From Hymenobacter elongatus (GTDB lineage Bacteria; Bacteroidota; Bacteroidia; Cytophagales; Hymenobacteraceae), in contig NZ_SRLD01000031.1 of assembly GCF_004745955.1 (NCBI RefSeq), positions 1 to 64,000 on the forward strand: a stretch of DNA of 64,000 nucleotides, in the 5' to 3' direction. Below, piece by piece: positions 34,421 to 42,628 of the stretch. The translations under genes and the position numbers were made by a program. Each line of letters begins with the position of its first letter. The stretch's first letter is position 1. The notes under the pieces were generated by a model. That model made no database searches and had not been told where the DNA came from. It saw only the letters and a program-made list of their open reading frames with translations.

Positions 34421-35857
34421 CTACGCTTGCTGCCGACGGCGACCTTCCAGAATGCGGAAGAAGGAGCGGGTCTGGATTTCCTCCAGCGTGAGGCCGGTGG
34501 CCAGCACTTCCTGCTCCGTGATGGCACCGCAGTTCATGGCCCTCAGGAAAAAGTTGAGCAGGCCCTGACCCGTGGCGGCGTCGTCGAAAATGTCGCCGGT
34601 GAGCGTGGAAATAGCGGCGCGCTCCACGAAGGTTTTCAGGCGGTTCAGAGCCTCATCGTAGCTGCTCAAAAAGAAGTTGTAGGTGGCCGCGTAGCGCATC
34701 GGCAGCTGAGCCGGGTTCAGGTCCCAGCCTTGGTAGAGGCCGTTGATGAGCGAGTGGGTGGTGTGCTGAAAACCCTGCCGCCAGGCGTTGTGCACCGAGT
34801 CGCGGTTCTCCTTGAGTTGCTCGAAGCTCAGATTGTCGCCCCGGTGCGGACCAATGGGCATAACGTTGGTCGCGCCATCGGAGAGGAAGATGCCCGTGCC
34901 GCCCAGCGCTACCTTGGTCATGTGGTGGGCAAAGTCGCAGACGGGGTGGGCCATGGTTTGGTAGCGGGCCGTGATGCCGGCTGAAGCCGTGTAGTCGTAC
35001 GTGCCGAAATGAGCGGCCACACACCGGCCCTCACTGGCCCGGATGATGCGCAGGAGCGGATTGCGGCCTTCCTCGTCCATGATGATCTGGGTGGCTTCGA
35101 CCATCGTCTCCATTTTCAGAGCGCCGGCGGGCAGGTTGTTGGCCTTTTCGATCAGCTCAAACAAGCGCACCATCGTGGTCATCTGCTCCGGAATGGTCAC
35201 TTTGGGCAGCATCACCACGAAGTTTTCGGGTAGCCGGCCGCCGGTCTGCTCCAGCAGCGTGGTCAGAAAAATATCGAGCGTGCGCACGCCCCGGGCCTTC
35301 ATGTCCTCGGTAAACGGCTTGATGCGGATACCGATGAAGGGCGACAACGTGCCGTTTTGCATGCCTGTGGCTACTTCGCCGGCCGCGCGCACGGCGGTTT
35401 CGTCTTCCTCCGCGTCGGGGCGGTTGCCGAAGCCATCCTCAAAGTCAATCCGGAAATCCTCCACCGCTTCGCGCCGCAGCTTCTGGACGATCTTGTTGTA
35501 GACCGAATACGCCAGCCAGGCAGGCTCGTGCTTGCGGGCCTCGGGGCTCATGGCGTCGAGGCGCTCGGTGAGGGCCGCAACGTCGGTGGAAAGCGTGGGC
35601 AGGTGCTCGTAGCCGTTGAGCCGGAGCACGCGGGCCAGCTCGGCGAAGTTGGGCGCGTAGCTTTTCAGGTTGTTGAGGGCAATGTCGCCCATCCGCACGC
35701 ACGTATCTGCCTTAAACAGGTTGGCCCCGCCGTACACGGTGTGCACGGGCTGGCGGTCGGGCTTGTCGCCGGGGTAGGTGTGCTGAAAGTGACGGTTGGC
35801 CACGCCCAGCTGTTCGAGCAGCTGGTCTTTGGCGGTGTCCGGGAGGCTTAGTTTCAT
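34421..35857 (-). CDS. HpcH/CitE-like lyase or synthase family protein (DUF6986-like)
   Basis: 478 residues. Features of the HpcH/HpaI-CitE TIM-barrel superfamily are visible: I-D-F-E-D-G-F-G-N-R (about 140), V-V-M-L-P-K-V-T, M-E-T-M-V-E-A-T with the metal-binding Glu, and H-F-G-T-Y-D-Y-T-A-S-A-G-I. Homologues are sometimes annotated as phosphoenolpyruvate kinase or DUF6986 proteins and lack a proven role as far as I know. It is the last gene of the urate-degradation run, 216 bp after uraH with a repeat in between. Since the pathway ends in glyoxylate, a C-C bond reaction on glyoxylate (malate-synthase-like) is a reasonable inference. Confidence 0.75.
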   Translation of the reverse strand: MKLSLPDTAKDQLLEQLGVANRHFQHTYPGDKPDRQPVHTVYGGANLFKADTCVRMGDIALNNLKSYAPNFAELARVLRLNGYEHLPTLSTDVAALTERLDAMSPEARKHEPAWLAYSVYNKIVQKLRREAVEDFRIDFEDGFGNRPDAEEDETAVRAAGEVATGMQNGTLSPFIGIRIKPFTEDMKARGVRTLDIFLTTLLEQTGGRLPENFVVMLPKVTIPEQMTTMVRLFELIEKANNLPAGALKMETMVEATQIIMDEEGRNPLLRIIRASEGRCVAAHFGTYDYTASAGITARYQTMAHPVCDFAHHMTKVALGGTGIFLSDGATNVMPIGPHRGDNLSFEQLKENRDSVHNAWRQGFQHTTHSLINGLYQGWDLNPAQLPMRYAATYNFFLSSYDEALNRLKTFVERAAISTLTGDIFDDAATGQGLLNFFLRAMNCGAITEQEVLATGLTLEEIQTRSFFRILEGRRRQQA

Positions 35858-35908
35858 AGGGAAAAAGAAGGCGGGAATTTAAAAATGGGAGGGTACTAGA
35901 GCTAAAAA

Positions 35909-36053
35909 GCTAGTTGCCCTCCTCAGATGAGGAGGGGTTAGGAGTGGTTGAAACGGTAGAACGATGGTCAGAATTAGCTCTAAGCTTCGTTCTACCGTGG
36001 TCAACCACCCCGCCCTTCGGGCACCCCTCCTCATCTGAGGAGGGAAACTAGCT
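35909..36053. repeat. MITE-like hairpin with CTCCTCAGATGAGGAG ends
   Basis: Outer arms 35909-35939 and 36023-36053 pair over 31 bp with one mismatch; each contains the palindrome CTCCTCAGATGAGGAG. Inner sequences ACGGTAGAACGA (from 35953) and TCGTTCTACCGT (to 35998) also pair, so the whole 145 bp can fold into one long hairpin. It lies between uraH and the HpcH-like gene. Confidence 0.82.
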
Positions 36054-36073
36054 GTCTAATTCATAACTTTAGC

Positions 36074-36415
36074 TCAGCTGCCGCGGTACGTTGAATACCC
36101 GAAGGGGTTCAGCAACAGGGGAATGTGGTAATGCTCGGCGGCCAGCACATGGAACACGATTTCCACGAACGGGTAGAAGTTGGCCGTGCTCTGCCGCTCG
36201 AAGTATTCCTGGGTGAAAAACTTCATTTTGTAGGTGCCCAACGGTACGTGCTGCTCCTTGGGCAGCAGGTCCGGAATGCGGCCGTCGGCGTTAGTGCGGC
36301 CGCGGGCCAGCTCCTGCCAGACGTCGCCGGGCTGCTGGGCGAAAAGGGCAATGGTGACGCCCTGGGCCGGCCGGCCGGCCGTGGTATCCAGAATGTGGGT
36401 TGTAATCTGACTCAT
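36074..36415 (-). CDS. uraH: 5-hydroxyisourate hydrolase
   Basis: 113 residues starting MSQITTHILDTTAGRPAQG. This is the transthyretin-like enzyme that opens 5-hydroxyisourate to OHCU. Family marks are present: H-I-L-D-T-T-A-G-R-P at the N-terminus, the central F-Y-P-F-V-E-I-V-F and the diagnostic C-terminus Y-R-G-S. The catalytic His, Arg and His (H7, R15 region and H near H-V-L-A-A-E-H-Y-H-I-P) can be seen. The ATG overlaps the uraD stop by 4 bases (ATGA), so the two are translationally coupled. Confidence 0.95.
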   Translation of the reverse strand: MSQITTHILDTTAGRPAQGVTIALFAQQPGDVWQELARGRTNADGRIPDLLPKEQHVPLGTYKMKFFTQEYFERQSTANFYPFVEIVFHVLAAEHYHIPLLLNPFGYSTYRGS

Positions 36416-36921
36416 GCGGCTAAGAGTTTTTCGAGGCGGAGGCGGGTGATTTTGTTCTGCTCGCCCATGGCAATATGGATTTCCTGCGCGGGCGGGTTGG
36501 GCAGGCGCGCTTGCAGCAAGGCCAGCATTTCCTGGGCCGACTTGCCCGTGGCGCACACGATGAAGATGTAGCCGAATTTTAGCTCGTACTCCTTGTTGCC
36601 GCTCGCCAAAGCTTCCAGCACGTTCTGTGAAGCCTGCTTCACGGCCTCCTGCTCGCCTTCCGCCCAGGTGCTGGTGCTGGCAAACTTTTCACGCAAAGCG
36701 GCTACATCACCACCGATTTTGGGGTGGTGGGTAAACGCCTCGCGCCAGTCGGCTTGCGAGAGGCCGTACCACATGGTTTTGGCCTGGGTGAAAAGCGCGT
36801 CAGCGTCGGCAACGGGGAAAGTGGCATTCATCTGGTTCACCCAGGCCGTAGCGCCGCAGCACTTGGCCAGGGCCTCGGCGCGGGCAGAAGCGGGAAGAAA
36901 GTTGAGTTCAGGAAGGGTCAT
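36412..36921 (-). CDS. uraD: OHCU decarboxylase
   Basis: 169 residues from ATG 36921 (MTLPELNFLPASARAEAL). The enzyme decarboxylates 2-oxo-4-hydroxy-4-carboxy-5-ureidoimidazoline to S-allantoin. The catalytic H-P-K-I-G-G motif is present at about residue 58, and N-K-E-Y-E-L-K-F-G-Y-I-F-I-V-C-A-T-G follows. An upstream ATG at 36954 adds 11 residues with no family match. Coupled to uraH by a 4-base overlap; separated from the ureidoglycine aminohydrolase gene by a hairpin repeat. Confidence 0.94.
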   Translation of the reverse strand: MTLPELNFLPASARAEALAKCCGATAWVNQMNATFPVADADALFTQAKTMWYGLSQADWREAFTHHPKIGGDVAALREKFASTSTWAEGEQEAVKQASQNVLEALASGNKEYELKFGYIFIVCATGKSAQEMLALLQARLPNPPAQEIHIAMGEQNKITRLRLEKLLAA

Positions 36922-36973
36922 TGAAGTACTGGATATGCGCAACAGCAGAGTCATTTTGCGAAAATCAACAGCC

Positions 36974-37070
36974 CGTCATGTCGACCAGCGGAAGACATCT
37001 CGCGTGCTATGGTAACTAGGTGCCACGACAACGTATGCACGCGAGATGTCTCCCGTTGGGCGACATGACG
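36974..37070. repeat. hairpin repeat, CGTCATGTCGACC / CATCTCGCGTGC type
   Basis: Arms 36974-37007 and 37037-37070 pair over 34 bp with three mismatches. They share CGTCATGTCGACC and GACATCTCGCGTGC with the hairpin at 16733, but the GAAGCTGTTT-type outer ends are missing. It lies inside the urate operon, between the ureidoglycine aminohydrolase gene and uraD. Confidence 0.82.
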
Positions 37071-37097
37071 ACCTGGATGAGATGACCAAAACAACGC

Positions 37098-37844
37098 CTA
37101 CAGCATCGTCGGAAAGCGGTTCACGTTCTTGTAATAGATATAAACCGACGGCTCCTTACCCATCGTGGTGGCCCACTGCTGGCAGTAGGGTGCCATCCAG
37201 ATCGAGTCGCCTTTCTGCACGGGGTACCACTGCTGGTCGAGCATGTAGATGGCCTGGCCCTCGAGGTAAAGCAGGCCGTGCTCCATGATGTGGGTTTCGA
37301 CCATAGGCAGGTGGCCGCCCATGTCGTACGTGAAGATATTCACGGCCATGTCGAAGCCCAGCTCATTGGGCAGCAGCTCCTGAATGCGCAGCGCCTCGTC
37401 GTTCATATACACCGGGGCCTTGCTCAAATCCCGCTCTCCGAACAGCACGGCGGGCGTGTCGTAGCTGGCCAGCGGCTCGTATACTTTATGGAACGTCAGT
37501 AGCTGGGTGCCGTCGGTGGGGTTGTGGAAGAGGTAGCGCTTCTCAATGGGCACGTACACAAAGTGGCCCGCCGTCAGGGTCTTCTCCTGCCCGTCGATGG
37601 TGGCCTGCACCTGGCCTGCCACTACGTAGAAGAAAATCTGCGAGGCCTGGGTCTGGCCTTGCAGCTGGCCGCCTTCGCGCAGCGTAATAATGGTCTGGGC
37701 CAGGCGCGCGCCCATTTGCTCGTTGATAATGACGTTCACCGTGCAGTTCGTCCAGCCGGGCACGTTGCTGTTGATGTAGCCATCGGGAGCAATGATGGCG
37801 TGGTTGTGCTTCACTACGGAGCGGGTGAGGGCAGATAATTCCAT
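37098..37844 (-). CDS. (S)-ureidoglycine aminohydrolase
   Basis: 248-residue bicupin that releases ammonia from S-ureidoglycine to give S-ureidoglycolate. Two cupin halves are seen, with V-V-A-G-Q-V-Q-A-T-I-D-G in the first and V-E-T-H-I-M-E-H-G-L-L-Y-L-E-G in the second, where the manganese-binding Glu and His residues lie. The start MELSALTRSVVKHNHAIIAP matches the family. It begins directly after the allC-like stop codon (37845-37847), with no gap, so they are coupled. Confidence 0.92.
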   Translation of the reverse strand: MELSALTRSVVKHNHAIIAPDGYINSNVPGWTNCTVNVIINEQMGARLAQTIITLREGGQLQGQTQASQIFFYVVAGQVQATIDGQEKTLTAGHFVYVPIEKRYLFHNPTDGTQLLTFHKVYEPLASYDTPAVLFGERDLSKAPVYMNDEALRIQELLPNELGFDMAVNIFTYDMGGHLPMVETHIMEHGLLYLEGQAIYMLDQQWYPVQKGDSIWMAPYCQQWATTMGKEPSVYIYYKNVNRFPTML

Positions 37845-39104
37845 CTAGTGGGAAGAGGATGAATAGTGAGAGAAAAGTAGCTGCAAAAACCGCTCGGCAA
37901 CCTGCACGGCGGCGGCCACGTCGGCCAGCTCCACGTTTTCGAGCGGGTTGTGGCTAATGCCCTTAAAGCAGCGGATAAACAGCATCGTAGCCGGCGACAC
38001 GGCCGAAATCGGTACCGCATCGTGGCCCGCGCCACTCACCAGCGGCACCACCGCGTAGCCCGATTCGGTGATGGCCTGGGCCAGCAAGGTATTCATTTCG
38101 GGCGCGCAGCTCACGGGCGCGGTGTACTGAATCAAGTTCCAGTGCAGCTTCAGGTTGCGCCGGTCGGCAATGCCCTGGGCGTGGTGGTGGAGCTCGTCGT
38201 AGGCCGTGGCCAGGCGGGCCGCGTCGGCACTGCGCAGGTCGAGGCTGCACACCACTTCGCCGGGAATAACGTTGCTGGCCGCGTGGCGCACGTCGAGCTT
38301 GCCCACGGTGGCCACCAGTTCCTGCGTATTAGCCACGCCAAACTGCTCGGCCGCCAGCACAAATTCGGCCGCGCCGGCCAGGGCATCCTGGCGCATGTGC
38401 ATCGGTACGGTGCCGGCGTGGCCGGCCATGCCCTGCCAGGTAAGCTCCACGCGCTGCTGCCCGGCAATGGCCGTTACCAGCGCCACCGGAATGTTGCGCT
38501 CCCACAGCACTGGGCCTTGCTCAATGTGGGTTTCAAAGTAGCCCAGCCATTGGTCGGCGGCAAGGGCGTCGGCGGGCAGCAGCTGCGCGTTGCCCCCCAT
38601 GGTGTCGATGGCCTGGGTGAGGGAAATACCCTGGGCATCGGGCTTGGTGAGCAGGTTGAAATCGAAAGAGCCGGCCACGACTTTACTGCCCAGATAGGTG
38701 GTGTGGTAGCGCACGCCCTCCTCGTCGCTGAAGGCAATCAGCTCGACGTGGAACGGCAGCTCCACCGGGCTTTGCACCAGCTGCTCCAGCAAATCGAGGC
38801 CCATGAGCACCCCCAGTGGCCCGTCGTATTTGCCCGCATTCACCACCGTATCGATGTGGGAGGCTATAACGAAGGTTTTGGCTCCGGCCGCGCGGCTCAC
38901 CAGCCGCCCGCGCACGTTGCCGATGCTGTCGAGGCGGGTGCTGAGGCCGGCCGCGTCCATCCAGGATTTAACCAAGGCGCTGCCCTGCAAAAAAGCCGGG
39001 GTGCCGAAGGTGCGCGTTACGCCCTGCGCATCCTCACTGATGGCGGCCAAGGCCTCAATGCGGCGCATGATTTTATCGGCGCGGGAAGTGTAGTTGTCGT
39101 TCAC
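37845..39104 (-). CDS. allC: allantoate amidohydrolase (M20 family)
   Basis: 419 residues from a GTG start at 39104; an in-frame stop lies just upstream and no ATG is available. The M20 metallopeptidase fold has metal-site motifs S-H-I-D-T-V-V-N-A-G-K-Y-D-G, D-E-E-G-V-R-Y and T-H-I-E-Q-G-P, plus the dimerisation-domain G-M-A-G-H-A-G. It should hydrolyse allantoate to ureidoglycine, CO2 and ammonia. The M20 family also includes N-carbamoyl amino acid hydrolases, but position between allB and ureidoglycine aminohydrolase decides for allantoate. Confidence 0.9.
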   Translation of the reverse strand: MNDNYTSRADKIMRRIEALAAISEDAQGVTRTFGTPAFLQGSALVKSWMDAAGLSTRLDSIGNVRGRLVSRAAGAKTFVIASHIDTVVNAGKYDGPLGVLMGLDLLEQLVQSPVELPFHVELIAFSDEEGVRYHTTYLGSKVVAGSFDFNLLTKPDAQGISLTQAIDTMGGNAQLLPADALAADQWLGYFETHIEQGPVLWERNIPVALVTAIAGQQRVELTWQGMAGHAGTVPMHMRQDALAGAAEFVLAAEQFGVANTQELVATVGKLDVRHAASNVIPGEVVCSLDLRSADAARLATAYDELHHHAQGIADRRNLKLHWNLIQYTAPVSCAPEMNTLLAQAITESGYAVVPLVSGAGHDAVPISAVSPATMLFIRCFKGISHNPLENVELADVAAAVQVAERFLQLLFSHYSSSSH

Positions 39105-39149
39105 CCAGGTGGCGGGTTAAAGGATGGTAAGTGAAAATCGGGTTGTCAG

Positions 39150-39224
39150 TAGCGCGAACTTTGTAGTTCGCGTGCCAGAACGACTCTAACGGCGCGGGCC
39201 ACGCGCACTACAAAGTTCGCGCTA
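39150..39224. repeat. hairpin repeat of the TAGCGCGAA family
   Basis: Arms 39150-39173 and 39201-39224 pair with one mismatch in 24 bp (TAGCGCGAACTTTGTAGT). The right arm ends on the base directly next to the allB stop codon. A related copy is at 34145. It lies between allB and the allC-like gene. Confidence 0.8.
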
Positions 39225-40559
39225 CTACCTCCGTTGCAGCTGCCCTTGGTTGAGGGCCAGAAACTCGGGCCGCTGGTAGACCAGCTGCCCGCCCAAAAAC
39301 GTCTGTTCGACCACGCCCCGCAGCTGGCGCCCCACATACGGCGACACTTTATGCCTGTGGTGCAGCAGCTCCGGCGTGACGTCGAACGTCTGCTCCGGGT
39401 CCAGAATCAGTAGGTCGGCCTCGTAGCCGGGCGCAATCTGGCCTTTTCTGTGGCTTTGCCCGATGAGCTTGGCCGGGTTCGTACTCAGCCATTTCGCCAG
39501 GTCGGATAGCGTGGCACCACGCGGCTGGGCGGCGGTCCAGAGTACGGGCAGGGCGAGCTGCAAAGAGGCAATGCCGCCCCAGGCCGTGGTAAAATCGCCG
39601 GTTTCAATCTGCTTCAGGTCCGGCGGAGCGGGGGAGTGGTCGGTGGCCACAAAGTCGATAATGCCCTGCTGCAGGGCGTCCCAGAGCTGGTCGTTATTGG
39701 CTTTTTCGCGAATCGGGGGGGCACACTTGAACTGCGTTTGGCCGTCTTCGATATCCTCGGCGTTGAAAAACAGGTAGTGCTGGCCCGTTTCCACCGTGAG
39801 CGGCAAGCCTTTCATCTTCGCCACGGCAACGGCGGCAATAGAATCGGCCGACGACAGGTGCACGATGTGGGTGGGGCAGCTGAACTCCTCGCACAGCCGA
39901 ATCATCAAATCCACGGCGTCGTCTTCCCAGCTTTTGGGGCGCGAGGCCAGGTAGTTTTGGTAGGAGCGTTTGTCGCGCTGCTTCCACTGCGCGTCGTCGG
40001 TAGTCAGCTCGCAGTGCACCAGCAGGGGCAGGCCGTGGCGGGCCAATAGCGGCATCACCTGCCGCAAGTCGGCTTCCGTGGCGTTGGGAAAATCATCGAT
40101 GCCGGAGTGGGTAAGAAAGGCTTTGAAGCCCAGCACGCCGCGCGCAATCAGGCCTGGCACCTCGCCCGCGTTGCCGGGCACGATGCCGCCCCAGAAGCCG
40201 ATGTTGGTGTGCAGCTGCCCGTGGGTAGCCGCCAGCTTCAGCTCAAAATTCGCCACCGACGTTGTCACCGGAGCCGAGTTCAGGGGCATATCCACCAGCG
40301 TGGTGAGGCCACCGGCCAGCGCGGCGCGGGTGGCCGTGTCGAAGCCTTCCCACTCGGTGCGGCCCGGCTCGTTGATGTGCACGTGCGGATCGATGAGGCC
40401 GGGCAGCACAGCCAAGGGCCCCACATCGAGCACCGGGCAGCCCACGGCCGCGTCGATGGGCAGCACGGCGGCAATACGGCCGTTTTCGATCAGCACCAGG
40501 GCGGGCTGCTCGCCGGCGGGCAACACCACGCGCTGGCTTTTTATGGCTACCTCTGACAT
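39225..40559 (-). CDS. allB: allantoinase
   Basis: 444 residues. Zinc amidohydrolase that opens allantoin to allantoate. Metal motifs: D-P-H-V-H-I-N-E-P-G-R (about 57-67), the carboxylated Lys in G-F-K-A-F-L-T-H-S-G, then L-V-H-C-E, H-I-V-H-L-S-S and the late D-H-S-P. The order and the C-terminal L-G-G-Q-L-V-Y match allantoinase rather than dihydropyrimidinase. It is the first gene of the minus-strand operon and divergent from puuD over a 222-bp gap that probably holds both promoters. Confidence 0.93.
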   Translation of the reverse strand: MSEVAIKSQRVVLPAGEQPALVLIENGRIAAVLPIDAAVGCPVLDVGPLAVLPGLIDPHVHINEPGRTEWEGFDTATRAALAGGLTTLVDMPLNSAPVTTSVANFELKLAATHGQLHTNIGFWGGIVPGNAGEVPGLIARGVLGFKAFLTHSGIDDFPNATEADLRQVMPLLARHGLPLLVHCELTTDDAQWKQRDKRSYQNYLASRPKSWEDDAVDLMIRLCEEFSCPTHIVHLSSADSIAAVAVAKMKGLPLTVETGQHYLFFNAEDIEDGQTQFKCAPPIREKANNDQLWDALQQGIIDFVATDHSPAPPDLKQIETGDFTTAWGGIASLQLALPVLWTAAQPRGATLSDLAKWLSTNPAKLIGQSHRKGQIAPGYEADLLILDPEQTFDVTPELLHHRHKVSPYVGRQLRGVVEQTFLGGQLVYQRPEFLALNQGQLQRR

Positions 40560-40781
40560 ACGGAACGTACTTTCTCTTTAAATTAGAGGCTTTTCCAAGC
40601 CCGATTTCCACGACTTTGCCCGCGCGGTCCAGGTATTCTATGCAGTGGCTTGCGACCGAAAATATCCTTTAAAGATCTTCTGAGGCGGGTTTTCCACCGG
40701 AAAATAGCCCTTCAGAATAGAACACCCGAGCTACCTCATTTTTTCACAAGACCCCACGGTGGGGTTCTGCTTTCTGAGTGC

Positions 40782-42191
40782 ATGATGCAATTTTTACTTC
40801 TTTCCGCCTTTCTGCTGGGCCTGCTGCTGCTGCTAGGAGCTACGTACGCCTTGCAGCGGTTTGCCACCGTCGACAAAAGGGGCGGTAAGCTAGGCGAAAA
40901 TGGCCTGACTATGCAAGGCTTCTCCTATCTGCTTATCCTGCTGACGGTTATTTATGTGCTGGCCGTGTTCTACGTTCTGGTGCAGGGCACGCCCTGGGAA
41001 GGCCACCTGCTGGAGTGGCTCAACATTGTGGTGCGCCTGATGCACATCACCTTTGGTATCGCCTGGATCGGGGCTTCCTTCTACTTCGTGTTCCTGGAAA
41101 ACTCCCTGAACCGCACCGACAACGTGCGCGACGAGCTGGCGGGCAACCTTTGGGCGGTGCACGGCGGCGGCTTCTACTACCTCGAAAAATACAAGCTGGC
41201 CCCCAAGGAAATTCCCCGTGATCTGCACTGGTTTAAGTACGAGGCTTATTTCACCTGGCTTTCGGGCTTTAGCCTGCTCTTCGTCGTGTATTATTTCAAT
41301 GCTGGCTCCATGCTCATCGACCCGCAGGTGCTGGATCTGGCCCCGCTGGCGGGCGTGGGCATCGGCGTGGCCTCGTTCGTGGTGGCCTGGCTCATCTACG
41401 ACGTACTCTGCAAGTCGGCGCTGGTGACGAAGGGAATGTGGTTTGCGCTGTTGGGCTTTCTGGTTATCGTGGCTTTTGCGTTTTTCTATTGCCAGGTGTT
41501 CAGCGCCCGGGCTGCCTACATTCATTTCGGGGCTATGCTGGGCACGCTCATGGTCGGCAACGTCTTCTTTACCATCATTCCGGCCCAGAAAGCCATGGTG
41601 AAGGCCGCCACCCTGGGCCAGCCACTCGACCCCACGCTGGGCAAAAATGCCCTGACGCGCTCCTTGCACAACAACTACTTCACGCTGCCGGTGCTGTTCG
41701 TGATGGTCAGCAACCACTTCCCCAGCACCTTCGGCAACTCCCAGCCCTGGCTTATTCTGGCCGCTATTTCGCTGGGCACGGCGGGCGTAAAGCACTGGCT
41801 GAATCTGCGCGAGAAAAAGCAGGCTACAGTGTGGGTCTTGCCCGCGTCGGTCCTGTTTCTGCTGGCCGTGGCTTTTGTGTCGGCGCCCCAGCGCCAGGCC
41901 AGTGCCGGAGCGGCCGTATGCACGCCCAACGTGAGCATTGTGCAGGTAAACGCCATTGTGCAGAACCGCTGCGTGCGGTGCCACTCCTCCAATCCCACCG
42001 ACGACGTGTTCAAATCGGCGCCAAACGGGGTGAAATACGACTCACCCGAGGATATCATTCGCCTTCAGGATAAGATTATGCAGCGCGTAGTCGTCACCAA
42101 GACGATGCCGCAGAATAACAAAACCAACATGACCCAGGCAGAGCGTGACCTGATCCGCTGCTGGATTGAGCAGGGCGCGCCGAATAAGTAG
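40782..42191 (+). CDS. puuD: urate hydroxylase PuuD (membrane, cytochrome c domain)
   Basis: 469 residues from ATG 40782; another ATG follows at 40785. Membrane oxidase that converts urate to 5-hydroxyisourate. About eight hydrophobic helices fill residues 1-370, with R-L-M-H-I-T-F-G-I-A-W-I-G-A-S-F-Y-F typical of the family. A C-terminal cytochrome c-like domain has the haem motif C-V-R-C-H from residue 397 and a likely Met ligand in V-T-K-T-M-P-Q-N-N-K-T-N-M-T. Unlike soluble urate oxidase it passes electrons to the respiratory chain. Divergent from the operon that processes its product. Confidence 0.93.
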   Translation: MMQFLLLSAFLLGLLLLLGATYALQRFATVDKRGGKLGENGLTMQGFSYLLILLTVIYVLAVFYVLVQGTPWEGHLLEWLNIVVRLMHITFGIAWIGASFYFVFLENSLNRTDNVRDELAGNLWAVHGGGFYYLEKYKLAPKEIPRDLHWFKYEAYFTWLSGFSLLFVVYYFNAGSMLIDPQVLDLAPLAGVGIGVASFVVAWLIYDVLCKSALVTKGMWFALLGFLVIVAFAFFYCQVFSARAAYIHFGAMLGTLMVGNVFFTIIPAQKAMVKAATLGQPLDPTLGKNALTRSLHNNYFTLPVLFVMVSNHFPSTFGNSQPWLILAAISLGTAGVKHWLNLREKKQATVWVLPASVLFLLAVAFVSAPQRQASAGAAVCTPNVSIVQVNAIVQNRCVRCHSSNPTDDVFKSAPNGVKYDSPEDIIRLQDKIMQRVVVTKTMPQNNKTNMTQAERDLIRCWIEQGAPNK

Positions 42192-42628
42192 GCGCGCTTC
42201 GTATTCTGCTGAGCGCAGCCCAAGCACTTCTACCGCAAATGGTAAGCAAATACTACTGCAGTGCGGTGATTCGCCTGCGCTCAGTAGGAGGGAGGTACTG
42301 TTTTTTAGATTTGCAACCTGCTCGCAGCGCTTCCTGAACCAGGCACATGTCAGTAGTGCCCGACTCTTCGCTGAGCGTGCCCACCCTTTTTTAACTGCTT
42401 GAGGGCGTGTTGCAGCAGTCCGCTGGGCCAGTCAGGCAACAGCCTTACAGCAGGTGGTAAGAACGTGGCTGCCAGAAAGCGGACCACGATTTTTCGTCTA
42501 CCACCACACCATGTTCAACCAGCCCCGGCCGGTGTTGGCGTGGCAGCGGAACCGATTCAACCAAAAATACCCTTTCTCGTTTTCAAACTCCATTTCTTGC
42601 GTATTGCCCCCATGTCGTAGTGCCCAAT
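42192..42628. other. intergenic region with a degenerate hairpin
   Basis: 437 bp with no credible gene. CTGAGCGCAG (from 42210) and CTGCGCTCAG (to 42283) pair, and GCTGAGCGCAG with a nearby CTTCTACCGC resembles the stem modules of the hairpin at 59558, suggesting a decayed copy at about 42205-42287. Confidence 0.45.

Noticed and set aside
37950-39134. 394-residue plus-strand frame opposite allC
   Set aside because: His/Gly/Val-rich antisense shadow; the M20 motifs are on the minus strand.
40890-41984. 364-residue minus-strand frame opposite puuD
   Set aside because: Antisense of a membrane protein; His/Gln-rich, no family signature.
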